DNA of 26,285 bases from DATGUA01 sp035301545 (lineage in GTDB: Bacteria > Bacillota > Clostridia > Tissierellales > Tissierellaceae): NCBI GenBank assembly GCA_035301545.1, contig DATGUA010000019.1, forward strand, positions 1-26,285, read 5' to 3'. Positions 16,039-24,344 of the stretch are shown piece after piece. The position numbers and the translations under genes were made by a program. Position 1 is the first letter of the stretch. Each line of letters opens with the position of its first letter. The notes under the pieces were generated by a model that saw nothing but the letters and a program-made list of their open reading frames with translations, was not told where the DNA came from and searched no databases.

Positions 16039-16899
16039 ATGATTAAAATGAAGAAATACTTAGCAATTGCTTTATTATTTATCTTTAGCTTTAATACATT
16101 TGCATATGCAGATAGTAATATAGTAGTAACATTAGCCAAAGATATAAATAGTGAACAGAAGAAAGAGATATTAAATCTATTTGGTGTAGATGAAGATAAT
16201 ACAAATATAATAGAAGTAAATAATCAAGAAGAGAGAAAGTATTTGGAAGGGGTTGCACCAGAAGAACAGATAGGAAATATTACTATGTCATCAGCTTATG
16301 TAGAAATATTACAGGATGGTTCTGGTATAGATGTGGAAACACATAATATAACCTGGGTTACAAAAGAAATGTATGAAAGTGCATTAGTAACTGCTGGTGT
16401 AAAGGATGCTAAAGTTGTAGCAGCTGCACCGATTCCAGTATCTGGAACAGGAGCTCTAACAGGAATAACGAAGGCCTTTGAAGAAGTTACAGGTGAAAAA
16501 ATAGATGAGGAGCAGAAAAAAGTAGCAAATGAAGAGATCGTTAAAACTGGAGAATTAGGAGATGAAATAGGAAAGGATGAAGCAAGTGAATTAATAAAAG
16601 AAGTAAAAGAAGAAGTAGTAGAAAAAGGTGCTAAAACTCCAGAAGAAATTAAAGAAATAATAATAGATGTATCAGCTAAATTAGATATTAGTTTAAGTGA
16701 TGAACAAATAGACCAAATAAACAAACTTATGGAAAAGATAAGTAAGCTAAATCTAAATACAGATGATATTAAAGGACAGTTAAAAGATATAGGAAAGAAA
16801 CTAGATGATACGGTAAAAAATAATGAAGAAGTTAAATCATTATTACAAAGAATTTTAGATGCAATTAAAGACTTTTTTAGTTCTATATTTAATAAATAG
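16039..16899 (+). CDS. Secreted DUF1002-domain protein
   Basis: 286 residues from ATG 16039 (AAGGATG eleven bases upstream). A clear signal peptide is seen: 'MIKMKKYLAIALLFIFSF' followed by a likely cleavage after AYA (about residue 24). The mature part matches DUF1002: 'VVTLAKDINSEQKKEILNLF', 'YVEILQDGSGIDVETHNITW' with 'VTKEMYESALVTAGV', and 'APIPVSGTGALTGITKAFEE'. The last 110 residues are highly charged helices ending in 'IKDFFSSIFNK'. The function of DUF1002 proteins is not established; the signal peptide predicts export. It stands alone between two terminators. Confidence 0.85.
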   Translation: MIKMKKYLAIALLFIFSFNTFAYADSNIVVTLAKDINSEQKKEILNLFGVDEDNTNIIEVNNQEERKYLEGVAPEEQIGNITMSSAYVEILQDGSGIDVETHNITWVTKEMYESALVTAGVKDAKVVAAAPIPVSGTGALTGITKAFEEVTGEKIDEEQKKVANEEIVKTGELGDEIGKDEASELIKEVKEEVVEKGAKTPEEIKEIIIDVSAKLDISLSDEQIDQINKLMEKISKLNLNTDDIKGQLKDIGKKLDDTVKNNEEVKSLLQRILDAIKDFFSSIFNK

Positions 16900-16906
16900 G
16901 ACTTAA

Positions 16907-16936
16907 ATCCCTTGTTAGATAACAAGGGATTTTTTA
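16907..16936 (+). terminator. Terminator after the DUF1002 gene
   Basis: ATCCCTTGTTA (16907-16917) pairs with TAACAAGGGAT (16920-16930), followed by TTTTT. Confidence 0.9.
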
Positions 16937-17321
16937 TTGAGATATTGTCTTGTATAAATATCGCTTTACTGGCATAATAGATTAAATTTTTCATAAAAGA
17001 ATTGTGATAGAAATAATTAAAGGGGTGATGCTAATGTATTTTTATCTATTTGTTTAGCCACAGTTACATCTTTAATAAATTTGGAATTTCTTTTTTATTG
17101 TTTTCCAATAGTATAAAATTCTTGATTTTATCATTATATTGAAGTAAAATAATATCTAAGAAGGCTTAATATAAAAGGTTCTTACAGTAGAAGAATGCAC
17201 GGATATTGAACTAAAGCATAAGATGGAGAAAGTATAAATCTATAGCAGGAAAAATAGATTTAGATAAAAGATTAGATTAAGAATCTAAAAATATGGTAAA
17301 TATAATGTAAAGGTTTAATTT
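16937..17321 (+). pseudogene. Gene-free stretch with a possible decayed gene
   Basis: A good ribosome binding site (AAAGGGGTGATG, about 17020-17031) precedes ATG CTA ATG, but the frame stops after ten codons (MLMYFYLFV). Further on, 17175-17239 reads 'KVLTVEECTDIELKHKMEKV' then a stop, and after a frame change 'KYKSIAGKIDLDKRLD' follows to about 17280. The Glu/Lys/Asp-rich, protein-like wording amid stops suggests a degraded gene. I do not recognise the family. Nothing else was seen here. Confidence 0.25.
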
Positions 17322-17334
17322 AAGGGGTGATTAT

Positions 17335-17757
17335 ATGACAATGAATTTTGAAGAAATTCTAAGAGAACTAAATGAAAAAGCAAATGATATTTCTATGGAT
17401 AATGAAAAGATTTCAAAGTTAATAGAGGATGCAAAGAAAAAGATTGAATCAAATGAAGCTTTTTCTGAAGTAGCTGATGATATGAAAGAATCTATAGAAA
17501 TGATTAAAGTTTGGAAGAACAAAAAGTATAACGATATATCCCAAAATACAATATTAACAATAATCGCAGGCTTAATCTATATTGTAAATCCATTAGGAGT
17601 AGTGCCAAAATTTTTAAAGAAAGTGCCTTTAGGAGAAGTATTAGTTACTGCCTATATACTGAAAAAGGTAAAAGAAGAATTAGAAGAATATAGAGTGTGG
17701 AAATCAGAAAACAGTACAAATGTAGATGATTCTGACACTGTATATATTAAATTATAA
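17335..17757 (+). CDS. DUF1232 (YkvA-like) small membrane protein
   Basis: 140 residues; ATG 17335 has AAGGGGTGAT just upstream. Residues 1-60 form a charged helical region. Residues about 65-110 are the DUF1232 core: 'IIAGLIYIVNPLGVVPKFL' followed by 'LVTAYILKKVKEELEEYRVW', matching the family pattern YxxSPxDLIPDxI...G..DD...aw.lk.i..El..y. Here the Pro-Asp-x-Ile-Pro acidic residues are replaced ('NPLGVVPKFL'). The role of the family is not known. The protein is a likely inner-membrane or membrane-associated component. It stands alone with its own terminator. Confidence 0.7.
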   Translation: MTMNFEEILRELNEKANDISMDNEKISKLIEDAKKKIESNEAFSEVADDMKESIEMIKVWKNKKYNDISQNTILTIIAGLIYIVNPLGVVPKFLKKVPLGEVLVTAYILKKVKEELEEYRVWKSENSTNVDDSDTVYIKL

Positions 17758-17780
17758 AAAAAGGAGTTAGCTCCTTTTTT
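17757..17780 (+). terminator. Terminator after the DUF1232 gene
   Basis: AAAAAAGGAG, loop TTAG, CTCCTTTTTT; it overlaps the stop codon. Confidence 0.85.
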
Positions 17781-17839
17781 ATTTGTCTAATAAGTGATAT
17801 TATATAATAGACTATAATTTGAATAAAGGGGGAAAAGTC

Positions 17840-18121
17840 ATGGAACATTCATACAGATTTTTTACAAATAAAGATTGTAAATATTTACCTTGTCATTATG
17901 TAGATAGTACAGAGGATTTTAATTGTTTGTTTTGCTATTGTCCATTATATTTTTTAGAAGATTGTGGTGGGAATTATGAAGATAATAATGGTATCAAAGA
18001 CTGTTCAAATTGCTTAATCCCACATAGACCTAGAGGATATGAATACATAAATAAAAAGATAATGGAAGTAAATGAAAAACGTGTTATGGATAGATTATTA
18101 GAAAAAGAAACTAATGAATAA
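17840..18121 (+). CDS. Cysteine-rich small domain protein (PF04071-type)
   Basis: 93 residues from ATG 17840 (GGGGGAAAAG just upstream; the frame start at 17819 overlaps this site). The protein shows 'YRFFTNKDCKYLPCHYV', 'FNCLFCYCPLYFLEDCGGNY', 'GIKDCSNCLIPHRPRGYEYI'. This is the pattern of the Cys-rich small domain, with nine cysteines and two histidines in CxxCxC and CxxC arrangements, so it very likely binds metal, zinc or an iron-sulphur centre. Its role is not established. It lies 35 bp upstream of the EamA gene, so the two may be co-transcribed. Confidence 0.85.
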   Translation: MEHSYRFFTNKDCKYLPCHYVDSTEDFNCLFCYCPLYFLEDCGGNYEDNNGIKDCSNCLIPHRPRGYEYINKKIMEVNEKRVMDRLLEKETNE

Positions 18122-18155
18122 AATTACAACTTTATATTGAGAGTGAGGAATTTAA

Positions 18156-19055
18156 ATGATAGCATCACATTGGGGGGAAATAGCTGCTCTAATGACAGCT
18201 TTTTGCTGGACTATAATGGGGTTGTTTTTTGAACTTGCAGGAAAAAAGGTAGGTTCATTAACAGTTAACTTTATTAGATTAATATTTGGATTTATATTTT
18301 TAAGTATATTTACATATTTTACAAGAGGATACTTACTGCCAACAGATGCTACTGGATATAACTGGTTATGGCTTGGATTATCAGGAATAGCTGGATTTTT
18401 TCTTGGGGACATATTTTTATTCCAAGCTTACTTAGAAATAGGAACTAGAATATCTATGTTAATATTAGCAGCTAGTCCTCCTATAACAACTCTATTAGGG
18501 TTTATATTTTTAGGTGAAAAGATATTACCAATAGGAATACTTGGAATGACCATTACTATATTAGGTATAGCATTAGTTATACTAAGTAGAGATGGAGAAG
18601 AATCTAAATTAAAGATTTCTCATTCTATAAAAGGAATAGTCTATGCACTTCTAGGTGCAATAGGACAAGCAACAGGTTCTATTCTTAGTAAAGTAGGTAT
18701 GGGTGATTATAATCCATTTGCTGCTACACAAATAAGAATAATTATTTCTTTTATTTCATTCTTTTTATTATTTCTATATTTAAACAAATGGGAAGATTTA
18801 AAGAAAGCATTTAAAGATAAAAAATCTATCTTATATATAGCATTAGGATCAGTATTTGGACCATTTATAGGGGTATCCTTACAATTAATATCTCTACAAT
18901 ATACTACAGCAGGTATATCAGCAACGATAATTGCAATCATGCCAGTAATAATAATTCCTTTCTCTATAATAATCTTTAAAGAGAAGGTTACATTTAGAGA
19001 GATACTAGGAGCAGTGATTTCAGTAGCAGGAATAGGAATATTATTTTTAAGATAG
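18156..19055 (+). CDS. EamA-family (DMT superfamily) transporter
   Basis: 299 residues, about ten hydrophobic segments, two EamA repeats. 'ALMTAFCWTIMGLFFELAGK' opens the first, and 'LILAASPPITTLLGFIFLGE' closes it. The second contains 'GATGSILSKVG'-like and 'TTAGISATIIAIMPVIIIPF' segments followed by 'FKEKVTFREILGAVISVAGI'. ATG 18156 has GAGTGAGG nine bases upstream. It is distinct from the EamA gene at 6598 (no close similarity by eye), so it is not a recent duplicate. Substrate unknown; probably an exporter of small metabolites. Confidence 0.88.
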   Translation: MIASHWGEIAALMTAFCWTIMGLFFELAGKKVGSLTVNFIRLIFGFIFLSIFTYFTRGYLLPTDATGYNWLWLGLSGIAGFFLGDIFLFQAYLEIGTRISMLILAASPPITTLLGFIFLGEKILPIGILGMTITILGIALVILSRDGEESKLKISHSIKGIVYALLGAIGQATGSILSKVGMGDYNPFAATQIRIIISFISFFLLFLYLNKWEDLKKAFKDKKSILYIALGSVFGPFIGVSLQLISLQYTTAGISATIIAIMPVIIIPFSIIIFKEKVTFREILGAVISVAGIGILFLR

Positions 19056-19160
19056 TACTTATATACTCTTATCTACTAAGAAGTATTAATAATAGAATGT
19101 TGTAAATTGAAAGATAATTATATAAAAAGATATTTTAAAGGATATCGAAATAAATAGTTA

Positions 19161-19189
19161 TTGACAAAACAAAAGGGAGGTGTTATTAT
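19161..19189 (+). promoter_or_regulatory. Promoter of the histidine kinase operon
   Basis: TTGACA (19161-19166), 17 bases, TATTAT (19184-19189). Consensus -35 and ideal spacing, about 110 bases before the kinase start. Confidence 0.7.
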
Positions 19190-19200
19190 TTAAAATAACT

Positions 19201-19261
19201 AAAGGTTAAAAACCTTTCTTTTTTTTGAACATAAATTATGTTATTTATAATAATAACATAA
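19201..19261 (+). promoter_or_regulatory. Leader with terminator-like hairpin and second hairpin
   Basis: AAAGGTTAAAAACCTTT (19201-19217), then C and eight T, resembles an intrinsic terminator beginning within about ten bases of the expected transcription start. A second perfect hairpin follows, TTATGTTATT (19236-19245) with AATAACATAA (19252-19261). The kinase start is at 19299. The first could instead terminate readthrough from the upstream transporter, though it lies after the promoter. Confidence 0.45.
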
Positions 19262-19298
19262 AAATACTAATCCTTAAAATTATGAAAGGGGTTTTTTT

Positions 19299-21017
19299 AT
19301 GAGAGTAAAAAATGATCTTGATAATGATCTGATTAATTCTATGGACCATAATGAAAAACAATTAAGATTTATTTTAGGTTTAACTGATAAACTTCGATTC
19401 TTATCTGATCCTAATGAAGTACAAAAGACTATTATTATGGAAACGATGAATTATTTTAATTCAGATATATGTTATTATTGGGAAACTTGTAATGATAAAA
19501 TAATAGTGAAACAGGATGTTTTAGCTGATGAACTTTATTCTGCTATCAGGAAATTTAAATTAGATGAACATCGATATCTAAAAAGAGTAGTGAAGTATGG
19601 TAAGCCTATTATTGTAAATAATTTAGATCATCTGAATTCATTGGATCATACAGTAAAGCAGTTCTTTGTAGAAATAAGGATAAGATCTTTTCTAATTGTC
19701 CCTATTGTTAAAAAGACAAATACTATTGGTATTCTGACTATAGGAAAATGTGAACCTTACAAATGGACAAAATCAGATATACGATTAGGAATAGATATAG
19801 CAGAACGTACATGGATGGCAGTAGAGAGAGCAAAAGATGAAAAAGAAAGGGAATTACTTCTTTCACGAGCAACAGAAGAACGTAAAAAGTTAGAGGCAAT
19901 TATAGAAAATATTGATGCAAATGTGTGGTTTTCTGATACTTCAGGTAATATTACTTCCCTTAATTTTAATCATATTGAAGGATTAGCACGGAAAATTCAT
20001 AGAAAATCAATATATGATTTAATAGATGAATTACCAATTTTCCAAATGGATGGATCATTAATGTCAAAAGATGTATTCCCTTTATTCCAAGCTATAGAAG
20101 GGGAAAAGGTAAGATGGGAGGAAAGGACCCTACTTCCAGAAACTGGAGAAGAAAGATATAGGGAACATAGATCTTCACCTATAAAAGATGAATATGGTGA
20201 AGTAATTGGAGTAGTCGGATTAACCCAAGATATAACTGGTAGAAAAAATCTAGAACAATCTTTAATAGAAAGTAGGAAAAAAGGTTTAAATTTAATTAGA
20301 GAATTGAAAAGAGCTGAGAAATTACGTACCTTGTTTCTTTCGTCACTTTCTCATGAACTAAGGAATCCGTTAGCCACTATTATGATGGGACTTAATTTAT
20401 TACATCAAACAGAACAAAGTAAAGAAATACAAGAAAAGACAATAGAAATGATGCATAGACAAGGAGAGCAGTTGTCTCAACTAGTAGATGATCTACTAGA
20501 TATGACTAGAATAACACAAAATAAATTTGAATTAAAATTAGAAACTATTGAACTTAATAGATTATTAAATAATATAATCGAAGATAATTCTCCTCATTTT
20601 GAGAAAAAGAGAATTAAAAATAAAAGGGATATAATAAAAGAAAAGCTTTATATCAAAGGAGATCCAATTAGATTAACTCAAGCTATAGAAAATTTACTTA
20701 ACAATGCAGAAAAGTTTACACCAAAAGATGGAGAAATAAGAATTAAATTAGATAAAGATTGTATAAGGAATGAAGCTGTACTTTCTATAAAAGACAATGG
20801 AGAGGGAATTTCACGGAAAATATTAAAGGAAATATTTGAACCTTTTGTCCAGGTGAAAAATGATTTAGGCAAAAATTCAGATGGTCTAGGAATAGGATTG
20901 TCTATTGTAAAAGATATAATAGATAGACATAATGGAAATATAGAAGTATTTAGTGATGGTAGGGGATGGGGAACAGAATTTATTATAAAACTTCCTATCT
21001 TACAAAATGAAAGGTAG
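19299..21017 (+). CDS. Soluble GAF-PAS sensor histidine kinase
   Basis: 572 residues without membrane segments, so a cytoplasmic sensor. Domains: GAF (about 30-180, 'IRSFLIVPIVKKTNTIGILT'), a linker helix, PAS with a PAC end (about 198-318, 'GEVIGVVGLTQDITGRKNLE'), HisKA (about 340-405) with the phospho-acceptor in 'SSLSHELRNPLATI', and HATPase (about 450-568) with N box 'NLLNNAEKF', G1 'DNGEGIS', F box 'EPFVQ' and G2 'GLGIGLSIV'. All catalytic marks are present. ATG 19299 follows GGGG after eight bases. The response regulator begins on the next base after its stop, so the two are translationally linked. Signal unknown; GAF and PAS suggest a small molecule, redox or energy cue. Confidence 0.93.
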   Translation: MRVKNDLDNDLINSMDHNEKQLRFILGLTDKLRFLSDPNEVQKTIIMETMNYFNSDICYYWETCNDKIIVKQDVLADELYSAIRKFKLDEHRYLKRVVKYGKPIIVNNLDHLNSLDHTVKQFFVEIRIRSFLIVPIVKKTNTIGILTIGKCEPYKWTKSDIRLGIDIAERTWMAVERAKDEKERELLLSRATEERKKLEAIIENIDANVWFSDTSGNITSLNFNHIEGLARKIHRKSIYDLIDELPIFQMDGSLMSKDVFPLFQAIEGEKVRWEERTLLPETGEERYREHRSSPIKDEYGEVIGVVGLTQDITGRKNLEQSLIESRKKGLNLIRELKRAEKLRTLFLSSLSHELRNPLATIMMGLNLLHQTEQSKEIQEKTIEMMHRQGEQLSQLVDDLLDMTRITQNKFELKLETIELNRLLNNIIEDNSPHFEKKRIKNKRDIIKEKLYIKGDPIRLTQAIENLLNNAEKFTPKDGEIRIKLDKDCIRNEAVLSIKDNGEGISRKILKEIFEPFVQVKNDLGKNSDGLGIGLSIVKDIIDRHNGNIEVFSDGRGWGTEFIIKLPILQNER

Positions 21018-21386
21018 ATGGTGAAAATGATAATTATAATAGATGATAATAAAGATTTAGCATATATAACTGGTGAACTTTTAAAAGTATCAGGTTATGA
21101 AACTACAGTAATCGATAATGGAGAAGAAGGTGTAAAAAAAGCAAAAGAATTAGATCCTAAGGTAATACTATGTGACATAGGTATGGATGGTATGAATGGA
21201 TATGATGTAGCCAGATATATAAGAAAAGATGATGATTTAAAAGATATATATTTAATTGCAATCTCTGGATATTCTAGTGAGGAAGATAGGAAAGAATCAG
21301 AAAGGGCTGGTTTTGATGTTCATCTAGGTAAACCAATTGATATGGAAGAACTAAAAGAGATTTTAGAAGAAGTATATAATGATTAA
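21018..21386 (+). CDS. Single-domain response regulator (CheY-like)
   Basis: 122 residues, one receiver domain and no output domain. The acidic pocket is Asp9-Asp10, the phosphorylation site Asp53 ('ILCDIGMDG'), the switch Ser83 ('IAISGYS') and Lys105 ('LGKPID'). It starts directly after the kinase stop (TAG then ATG) and could alternatively start at ATG 21027. Without an output domain it probably acts by protein contact or as a phospho-relay intermediate. The 32-bp gap to hsdR suggests that gene shares the transcript, an unusual arrangement. Confidence 0.92.
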   Translation: MVKMIIIIDDNKDLAYITGELLKVSGYETTVIDNGEEGVKKAKELDPKVILCDIGMDGMNGYDVARYIRKDDDLKDIYLIAISGYSSEEDRKESERAGFDVHLGKPIDMEELKEILEEVYND

Positions 21387-22236
21387 ATTTATCCTAAATT
21401 AGAGAGGAGTTAGACATAATGAAATATCAATCTGAAGCTGCTTTAGAGAGAAATTTAATAGAGTCTTTAAGTAAAAATGGATATGAAAAAATAAATATAA
21501 AAGACCAAGCTGATTTGAAAGATAATTTTAGACAGCAATTAAGTGAATTTAATAAAGACAAACTAAAAGGAAATCCTCTTACAGATAAAGAATTTCAGAT
21601 AGTAATGAATAGAATTGAAGGTAAAAGTATATTTGAATCATCTAAAATATTGAGAGATAAATTAGAAATAGAAAGAGAAGACGGAGAAAGACTATTTCTA
21701 ACTATTATGGATACACAAAAATGGTGTAAAAACCTATTTCAAATAACTAATCAGATTACAATGAGAGGAAAATATGAAAATAGATATGATGTAACCTTAT
21801 TAATAAATGGACTACCCTTAGTTCAAATAGAGCTTAAAAGAAGAGGTCTAGATATGAAAGAAGCATTTAATCAAATATCTAGATATAAAACACATGGTTC
21901 TTATAAAGGATTATTTAGATACATACAAATATTTGTAATATCTAATGGAGTAGATACAAAATACTTTTCTAATTCAGATGGAGAATTAAACTATGTTTAT
22001 ACATTTTTCTGGACAGATAAAGAAAATAATAGGATAACTAATTTAAAAGACTTTAGCCAAGGTTTTTTAGAAAAATGTCATATATCTAAGATGATAGCTA
22101 GATATACAGTATTAAAAGAAAGAGAAAAACAATTATTAGTATTAAGACCATATCAAGTATATGCAGTAGAAGAAATAGTAAAAAGGGCTACAGAAACTAA
22201 GAATAATGGCTATATATGGCATACAACAGGGGAGCG

Positions 22237-22252
22237 TGTCATAATAGTGACA
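22237..22252. repeat. Short inverted repeat at the element's left end
   Basis: TGTCA (22237-22241), six bases, TGACA (22248-22252). It lies within ten bases of the hsdR breakpoint and could be a recombinase recognition arm. Confidence 0.4.
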
Positions 22253-22306
22253 GGGTGCATAAATGCTTTAAGATCAAGGGTTTCAGGAACTTTAGTTAAT
22301 ATGATT

Positions 22307-22354
22307 CATGCATTGCTTAGAGTAATTAAGTATAATTATTGTAAGCAGTGCATG
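22307..22354. repeat. Long 22-bp hairpin near the element's left end
   Basis: The arm at 22307-22328 (CATGCATTGCTTA...TAATTA) pairs with 22333-22354 (TAATTA...GTAAGCAGTGCATG) over 22 positions with one mismatch and two G-U pairs, around a four-base loop. No T run follows on either strand, so it is not a terminator. It could be a recombination or transfer site, a small RNA, or a remnant of another element. Confidence 0.6.
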
Positions 22355-22551
22355 AGAAGTAAAGATGTCTTAGCGTTGCAATATTAAAAATAAAATGCTA
22401 TACTTGCATTAATAAGAAGTCATTAAAGTATTATATATGGAAGGAGAAATTATAGAAATAATGAACAAATAATCCATTAGCAAATAAAGAAAACGAAATA
22501 TATTAGAAGTTGTTAGACTGTACCTAATATATTTATGTCTATTTTTATTCT

Positions 22552-22654
22552 GAGTGGATAGTTTGTTTAGATAATGCTTTATTATAAATTTTTATAGTTT
22601 ATCTATGTATCTATTGTCATGCTATCCTCTCTATTTTCAAAGGAGGATTTTTTT
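22552..22654 (+). promoter_or_regulatory. Probable transcription attenuator of the ABC-F gene
   Basis: ATCCTC (22624-22629) can pair with GAGGAT (22643-22648), followed directly by seven T, forming a terminator that also contains the AGGAGG ribosome binding site of the gene. Alternatively GAGTGGATAG (22552-22561) can pair with CTATCCTCTC (22622-22631) at nine of ten positions, which would prevent the terminator. Such competing pairs govern antibiotic-inducible ABC-F genes. A possible leader peptide, ATG AAC AAA TAA (22461-22472), lies after AAGGAG (22441-22446), with long spacing. A possible promoter is TTGCAT (22404-22409) and TATTAT (22429-22434). Confidence 0.6.
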
Positions 22655-24304
22655 ATGTTAAAAATTAGTATGAAAAAGATAAAAAAATATTACGGAACTA
22701 GATTACTATTAGATATTGAGGACTTAAAAGTATATGAAAATGATAAAATTGGAATTGTGGGTGTAAATGGTGTAGGTAAAACAACTTTATTAGAGATTAT
22801 TAATAAAAATATTGATTATGATAGTGGTGAGTTGTTTTATGATAAAAATACCGTTATTAAATATATTCCACAATTAGGCGAACCAAGAAGAAAAACAATA
22901 AGTGGGAAATATGCATCTATATTTCAAGTTGAAAATAACTGGAATAATAATATGAGTGGAGGAGAGAAAACCAGGTTTAAATTGGCAGAAGGGTTTGAGA
23001 ATAGTAATAGTCTACTATTAGTAGATGAACCAACAAATAATTTAGATATTGATGGAATAGGGTTAGTTATAAAAAATTTTAAAGCATACAAAGGTCCTTT
23101 TTTAGTAGTATCCCATGATAGGAATTTCTTGGATTCAGTATGCAATAAAATATTGGAAATAGATAATGCTAGATGTAAAATTTATAATGGTAATTATAGT
23201 AAATATCTTGAATTAAAAGAAATGGAAGATACGAGGAAGGATTTTGAATACAAGGAATTCATTAAGGAGAAAAATAGACTTACTAATCTTAAAAGAGATG
23301 TAGAAAATAAATCTGCTAAGGTAAAAACCACACCTAAAAGAATGGGAAATTCAGAAGCACGACTTCATAAAATGGGGGGGCAAGCAAATAAAGCGAACTT
23401 AGATAGGTTTGCAAAATCTGTAGAAAAAAGAATAGAACACCTAGAAAATAAAGAAAAGCCTGTAGAACAAGACATAATTAAAATTAAGATATTGGAATCA
23501 AGTAAACCTTATAGCAAAATATTGATATCTGGAAAGAATCTAAATAAGAGTTATGGAGAAAATATAATATTTCATAATGCAGACTTCAATATTAATAATG
23601 GCAAAAAAACCGCTCTTTTAGGACCTAATGGTAGTGGGAAGACTACTTTAATTAACATGATATTAGATAAAGAAAAAATTAATATAAGTAAAAATGTCAG
23701 GGTAGGTTATTTTAGCCAATCTTTGAATATTTTAGATGAAGAAAAAACTATATTAGAAAATGTTATAGACAAAAGCATACATGATGAAAGAATGGCAAGA
23801 TTAATTTTAGCAAGATTATTAATAAAAGGTGATAAGGTTTTTGAAAAATTAAAAGTTCTGAGTGGAGGAGAGAGAGTAAAAGTTTCCTTTGCTAAAATAA
23901 TTTTAGAGGATATTAATTTTTTGATCTTAGATGAGCCAACTAACTATCTAGACATAAATAGTTTAGGGGTAATAGAGGAACTTCTAAAGAATTATGATGG
24001 TTCAATTTTATTAGTATCTCATGATATAAGATTTATTGAAAATATATGTGATGAATTATTAATAATTGAAGGCAAAAAAATAGAATCTTTTAGTGGTAAT
24101 TACAAAGAATATATGAAGAACAAAAGCAAAAAAGAAATTAATACAAAAGAAAAAAACATTAAGGGAGAAATAATGATACTAGAAAACCAAATATCTTCTT
24201 TATTAGGTAAGATTTCTATTGAACAGAACGAAGATAAAAAAGCAGAATATGATAAGGAGTATACTTTAAAGTTGAAGGAGTTAGAAAAATTATATAAGAG
24301 ATAA
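22655..24304 (+). CDS. ABC-F antibiotic-resistance (ribosome protection) ATPase
   Basis: 549 residues from ATG 22655, which follows AGGAGGATTTTTTT; the in-frame ATG 22619 lies in the attenuator and has no site. Two ATPase domains and no membrane segments: Walker A 'GVNGVGKT', signature 'MSGGEK', Walker B 'LLLVDEPTN'; then Walker A 'GPNGSGKT', signature 'LSGGER', Walker B 'FLILDEPTN'. Between them (about 185-285) is a charged helical linker with 'TTPKRMGNSEARLHKMGG', the arm that reaches toward the drug site in Vga/Lsa/CplR/Msr-type proteins. It ends in a C-terminal coiled coil. These proteins free ribosomes of lincosamides, pleuromutilins, streptogramin A or macrolides. The exact class is not decided here. 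It is probably cargo of the element. Confidence 0.85.
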   Translation: MLKISMKKIKKYYGTRLLLDIEDLKVYENDKIGIVGVNGVGKTTLLEIINKNIDYDSGELFYDKNTVIKYIPQLGEPRRKTISGKYASIFQVENNWNNNMSGGEKTRFKLAEGFENSNSLLLVDEPTNNLDIDGIGLVIKNFKAYKGPFLVVSHDRNFLDSVCNKILEIDNARCKIYNGNYSKYLELKEMEDTRKDFEYKEFIKEKNRLTNLKRDVENKSAKVKTTPKRMGNSEARLHKMGGQANKANLDRFAKSVEKRIEHLENKEKPVEQDIIKIKILESSKPYSKILISGKNLNKSYGENIIFHNADFNINNGKKTALLGPNGSGKTTLINMILDKEKINISKNVRVGYFSQSLNILDEEKTILENVIDKSIHDERMARLILARLLIKGDKVFEKLKVLSGGERVKVSFAKIILEDINFLILDEPTNYLDINSLGVIEELLKNYDGSILLVSHDIRFIENICDELLIIEGKKIESFSGNYKEYMKNKSKKEINTKEKNIKGEIMILENQISSLLGKISIEQNEDKKAEYDKEYTLKLKELEKLYKR

Positions 24305-24344
24305 ATACAATATTAAAGAGTAAAAGCATAACTTAACAAATCTT

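Larger units (their letters stand above)
21419..22387 (+). pseudogene. hsdR: Type I restriction R subunit (HsdR), truncated by element insertion
   Basis: Starts at ATG 21419 behind GAGAGGAG. Residues 1-271 match HsdR: the PD-(D/E)XK nuclease shows Asp124 ('NRYDVTLLINGLP'), Glu138 and Lys140 ('VQIELKRRG') and the QxxxY box ('QISRY', 152-156). The helicase then begins: 'LLVLRPYQVYAVEEIV' and 'NGYIWHTTG'. At this point HsdR should continue SGKT to complete Walker A. Instead it reads ERVIIVTGC and 51 unrelated residues to a stop at 22387. The motor is therefore lost, although a nuclease domain could still be made. The normal protein is about 1000 residues. No hsdM or hsdS lies upstream; the remainder of the gene may lie beyond the element, outside the window. 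Confidence 0.88.

Noticed and set aside
16296..16994. Long minus-strand open frame opposite the DUF1002 gene
   Set aside because: It is the antisense shadow of a gene with a clear signal peptide and family match, and has a Ser/Phe/Ile-rich composition typical of such shadows.
22232..22400. Group II intron 5' end at the hsdR break
   Set aside because: The junction does not begin with a GUGYG-type intron start, no intron reverse transcriptase follows, and conjugation genes do.
22619..22654. Upstream in-frame ATG as the true ABC-F start
   Set aside because: It has no ribosome binding site and its codons form the attenuator stem; ATG 22655 has AGGAGG at proper spacing.
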